From Chrysoperla carnea (taxonomy: Eukaryota > Arthropoda > Insecta > Neuroptera > Chrysopidae): a stretch of 64,000 nt of DNA. A program made the translations under genes and the position numbers. The DNA lies in assembly GCF_905475395.1 (NCBI RefSeq), contig NC_058339.1:61016420-61080419 (forward strand), in the 5' to 3' direction. Below, one piece after another: positions 62,115-64,000 of this stretch (within the stretch, counting starts at the first letter, position 1; each line of letters starts with the position of its first letter). The notes beneath the pieces are model-generated. The model searched no databases and was not told the DNA's origin. It saw nothing but the letters and a program-made list of their open reading frames with translations.

Positions 62115-63011
62115 CAGAAAGTACGTACTTTCGGCCGGCATAAATGTCGGACTTTCGAAATAAGACAAGACAAGACGATAGACATGCTATTATTTTCTAG
62201 CCTCATCTGGCGGCAACACTAAATATTAGAGAAACTTGTTATTATCGATCTTTTGAAGATAATTATTTGTGGCGATAAAACTGCTATTGAAAGCTACTGT
62301 AGCGTGGTTTTCTCAAAAAGCAAGTATCACAATGCATATACACTTATAGGATTCGGTATCAGTGTGCTTTTTCGTCCCTTGACCTTAACATATTTAACAA
62401 TGAATCACAAAGGCACAAAGAAAATGCATTTCAAAGTGAATATTTACTCTCAATGAATAGTTTGGTATAGTAAAGATAAGAGTGATAATACGATAATAAA
62501 TAAGATTAAATAATACTACGGATTCCTAAAATACAACATACGTGTAATAATGTAGTATTACTTAGTAAATTACTAGCTAAATTGTGTCATAGTATTAGAA
62601 TTTAAACAACAATAAAAAGTAAGCAACATGAGTTTATGAGTTGTAGAATGAATCACACATACCCATAGAATACAATTTATTTAGGTGTGGTAATTAATAT
62701 TAAAATTATTTACAATTATAATGTGTTGACTTATTTTAGTAAGACAAATTTATCAAACAAGATAAAAGATAAAAATTTGAAGATACATAGTACGCATGGA
62801 ATATGTTTTATATATACATTACACATGTTGTGTAATTTAGCAGATAACAAACAATACATTTTAACAATGAGTTTGTCCACCGATTTTTTTTATTTTAAAC
62901 AGTGTTTATTGAAAGATGGTCCAGAAAAAAGACATGAAAAATCAATTAGAAATGACTGAGTCGAGCTTTTATTACCCGAGCAGAGATATCATCTTATTTG
63001 CCGTTTTTCGT

Positions 63012-63268
63012 TCAAGACTCGATTTCGTAGCTCAAATCACGAGGTAGATATAAACCTCCAAAGTTTTGTCGACATGACTGCATTGCGAAATATGGTCAGA
63101 TAGGACTGAAGGCAGGTGTATGAATTTGAGTACAAAATGGCAGATAGGTCTAACAAACCTATCTTCAAGATGCGCGATGCAATCTTGTCGAAAAAGCCGC
63201 CCCGAAATTATTTCAATTTTGGGGGTGCTTATTTCCTCTTGATTGGCATTACGAAATCGAGTGTTGAG
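63012..63268. repeat. Short inverted-repeat element, family A copy 2
   Basis: Arms: TCAAGACTCGATTTCGTA (63012-63029 region) against TACGAAATCGAGTGTTGA (63250-63267), 17 of 18 paired, and further weaker pairing of about 40 bp (GAGGTAGATATAAACCTCCA against TGGGGGTGCTTATTTCCTC-type sequence). Same family as 2763-3050, with ATGACTGCATTGCGAAA in the interior. Confidence 0.65.
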
Positions 63269-63269
63269 G

Positions 63270-64000
63270 TTAAATAATAGAGAGGATAATATCAGCCATC
63301 TTGCTCGCTATTCATCTTCCGGCCCATTGGAAGTATGGAAAATAAGTTCAAAAATATAACTCTGGAAAATGAAAGGCTTCAATATATTGCGTCCCCCAAT
63401 TTTATAAAAATGCGCCTCAAATTTATCAACAGTGCCTCAGAAAGTTTTTTATATCAAGTTTGACGAAAAAGTCCAAGTCAGCATTTGAGATTTTCAGCCT
63501 TGTGTTAACGTCAATTAAATCGAATGATTCAAGTGTTGGTTTATCAATGTTTGCCCAAGTCTCGGCCAAGATGTCATACTATACATAAAACAATCCATTC
63601 ATCAAAAGAGTCTTCGATTAGGGTAAAATGAGCCGATTCGATGGAATTAACATTTTTCTTTTTAATTGCACCAAAACTTTGGCGAAGCCCGGATACCCAC
63701 ACTTAGGCAAATATCTAACACCTCAGCTTGAAACGATGTTATATAGTGACTTCTTTCTTGTTTTAAATTCCGCTTTCATGGGCATTATACAGTTTTCGTA
63801 CTCGTTACACAATATGCTGTTCTTTAAAAGTAATATCTTCATTATTTCGGCGAAAGAGTCCGGTATTTGAATTCCGGCAGTTTAAATTATTGCTACTATT
63901 TAAAAAAAATATGAAACGATTTTAATGCGTAATTATTTTTTGTTCTAGCTACTAAATTTAATCATCCTAATTTTATACCGAACTGGTTACGATGGACAAC
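63270..64000. other. Gene-free DNA at the right edge
   Basis: The 80-codon plus frame 63628-63870 (MSRFDGINIFLFNCTKT...) has no recognised motif and sits in repeat-like sequence. Not called as a gene. Confidence 0.3.

Overview
The window is nuclear DNA from an animal, very probably an insect. It is strongly AT-rich and intron-bearing, and full of short inverted-repeat (MITE-like) elements, hAT ends and decayed non-LTR retrotransposon tails that resemble repeats of insect genomes. I cannot fix the order; a neuropteran or hemipteran would fit, but this is only an impression.

Three conserved protein genes lie in the right-hand 23 kb, all on the minus strand and head to tail. From right to left they are: adenylosuccinate lyase (last three coding exons, 56398-58249; the start lies outside the window or was not found), nucleobindin-1 (11 coding exons, 49856-54979, complete, 581 aa as spliced here) and a VAMP-associated protein, Vap33/VAPB type (6 coding exons, 40965-48767, complete, 244 aa). 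Every exon was joined by GT/AG sites and reading phase, and all phases close. The genes serve unrelated housekeeping roles: purine synthesis, calcium binding in the secretory pathway, and ER membrane-contact tethering. Nothing suggests a shared pathway.

Positions 1-40964 hold no gene I can recognise. The region contains a TIR element with a (GTCC)n-like tract (three copies), inverted-repeat elements at about 2763, 5105, 6052, 16109, 26752 and 36108, a hAT transposase C-terminal relic near 7400-7698, two types of non-LTR tail (11790-12115 minus; 22580-22935 and 29115-29395 plus), a recent 570-bp tandem duplication (9261-10407), and one unrecognised 139-codon open frame ending at 37913.

Introns and intergenic DNA on the right also carry elements: two non-autonomous hAT copies, one with a perfect 8-bp target duplication, a 54-bp perfect palindrome, a foldback with a 20-bp minisatellite, and isolated hairpins. 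The far right (58250-64000) has no recognised exon and ends in a second copy of the inverted-repeat family seen at 2763. I found no operon, CRISPR array, tRNA, rRNA or convincing novel system. The points most worth checking are the open frame at 37497-37913, the strong hairpin at 62033-62114, the palindrome pair at 42696-42788 and the CRE next to nucleobindin.
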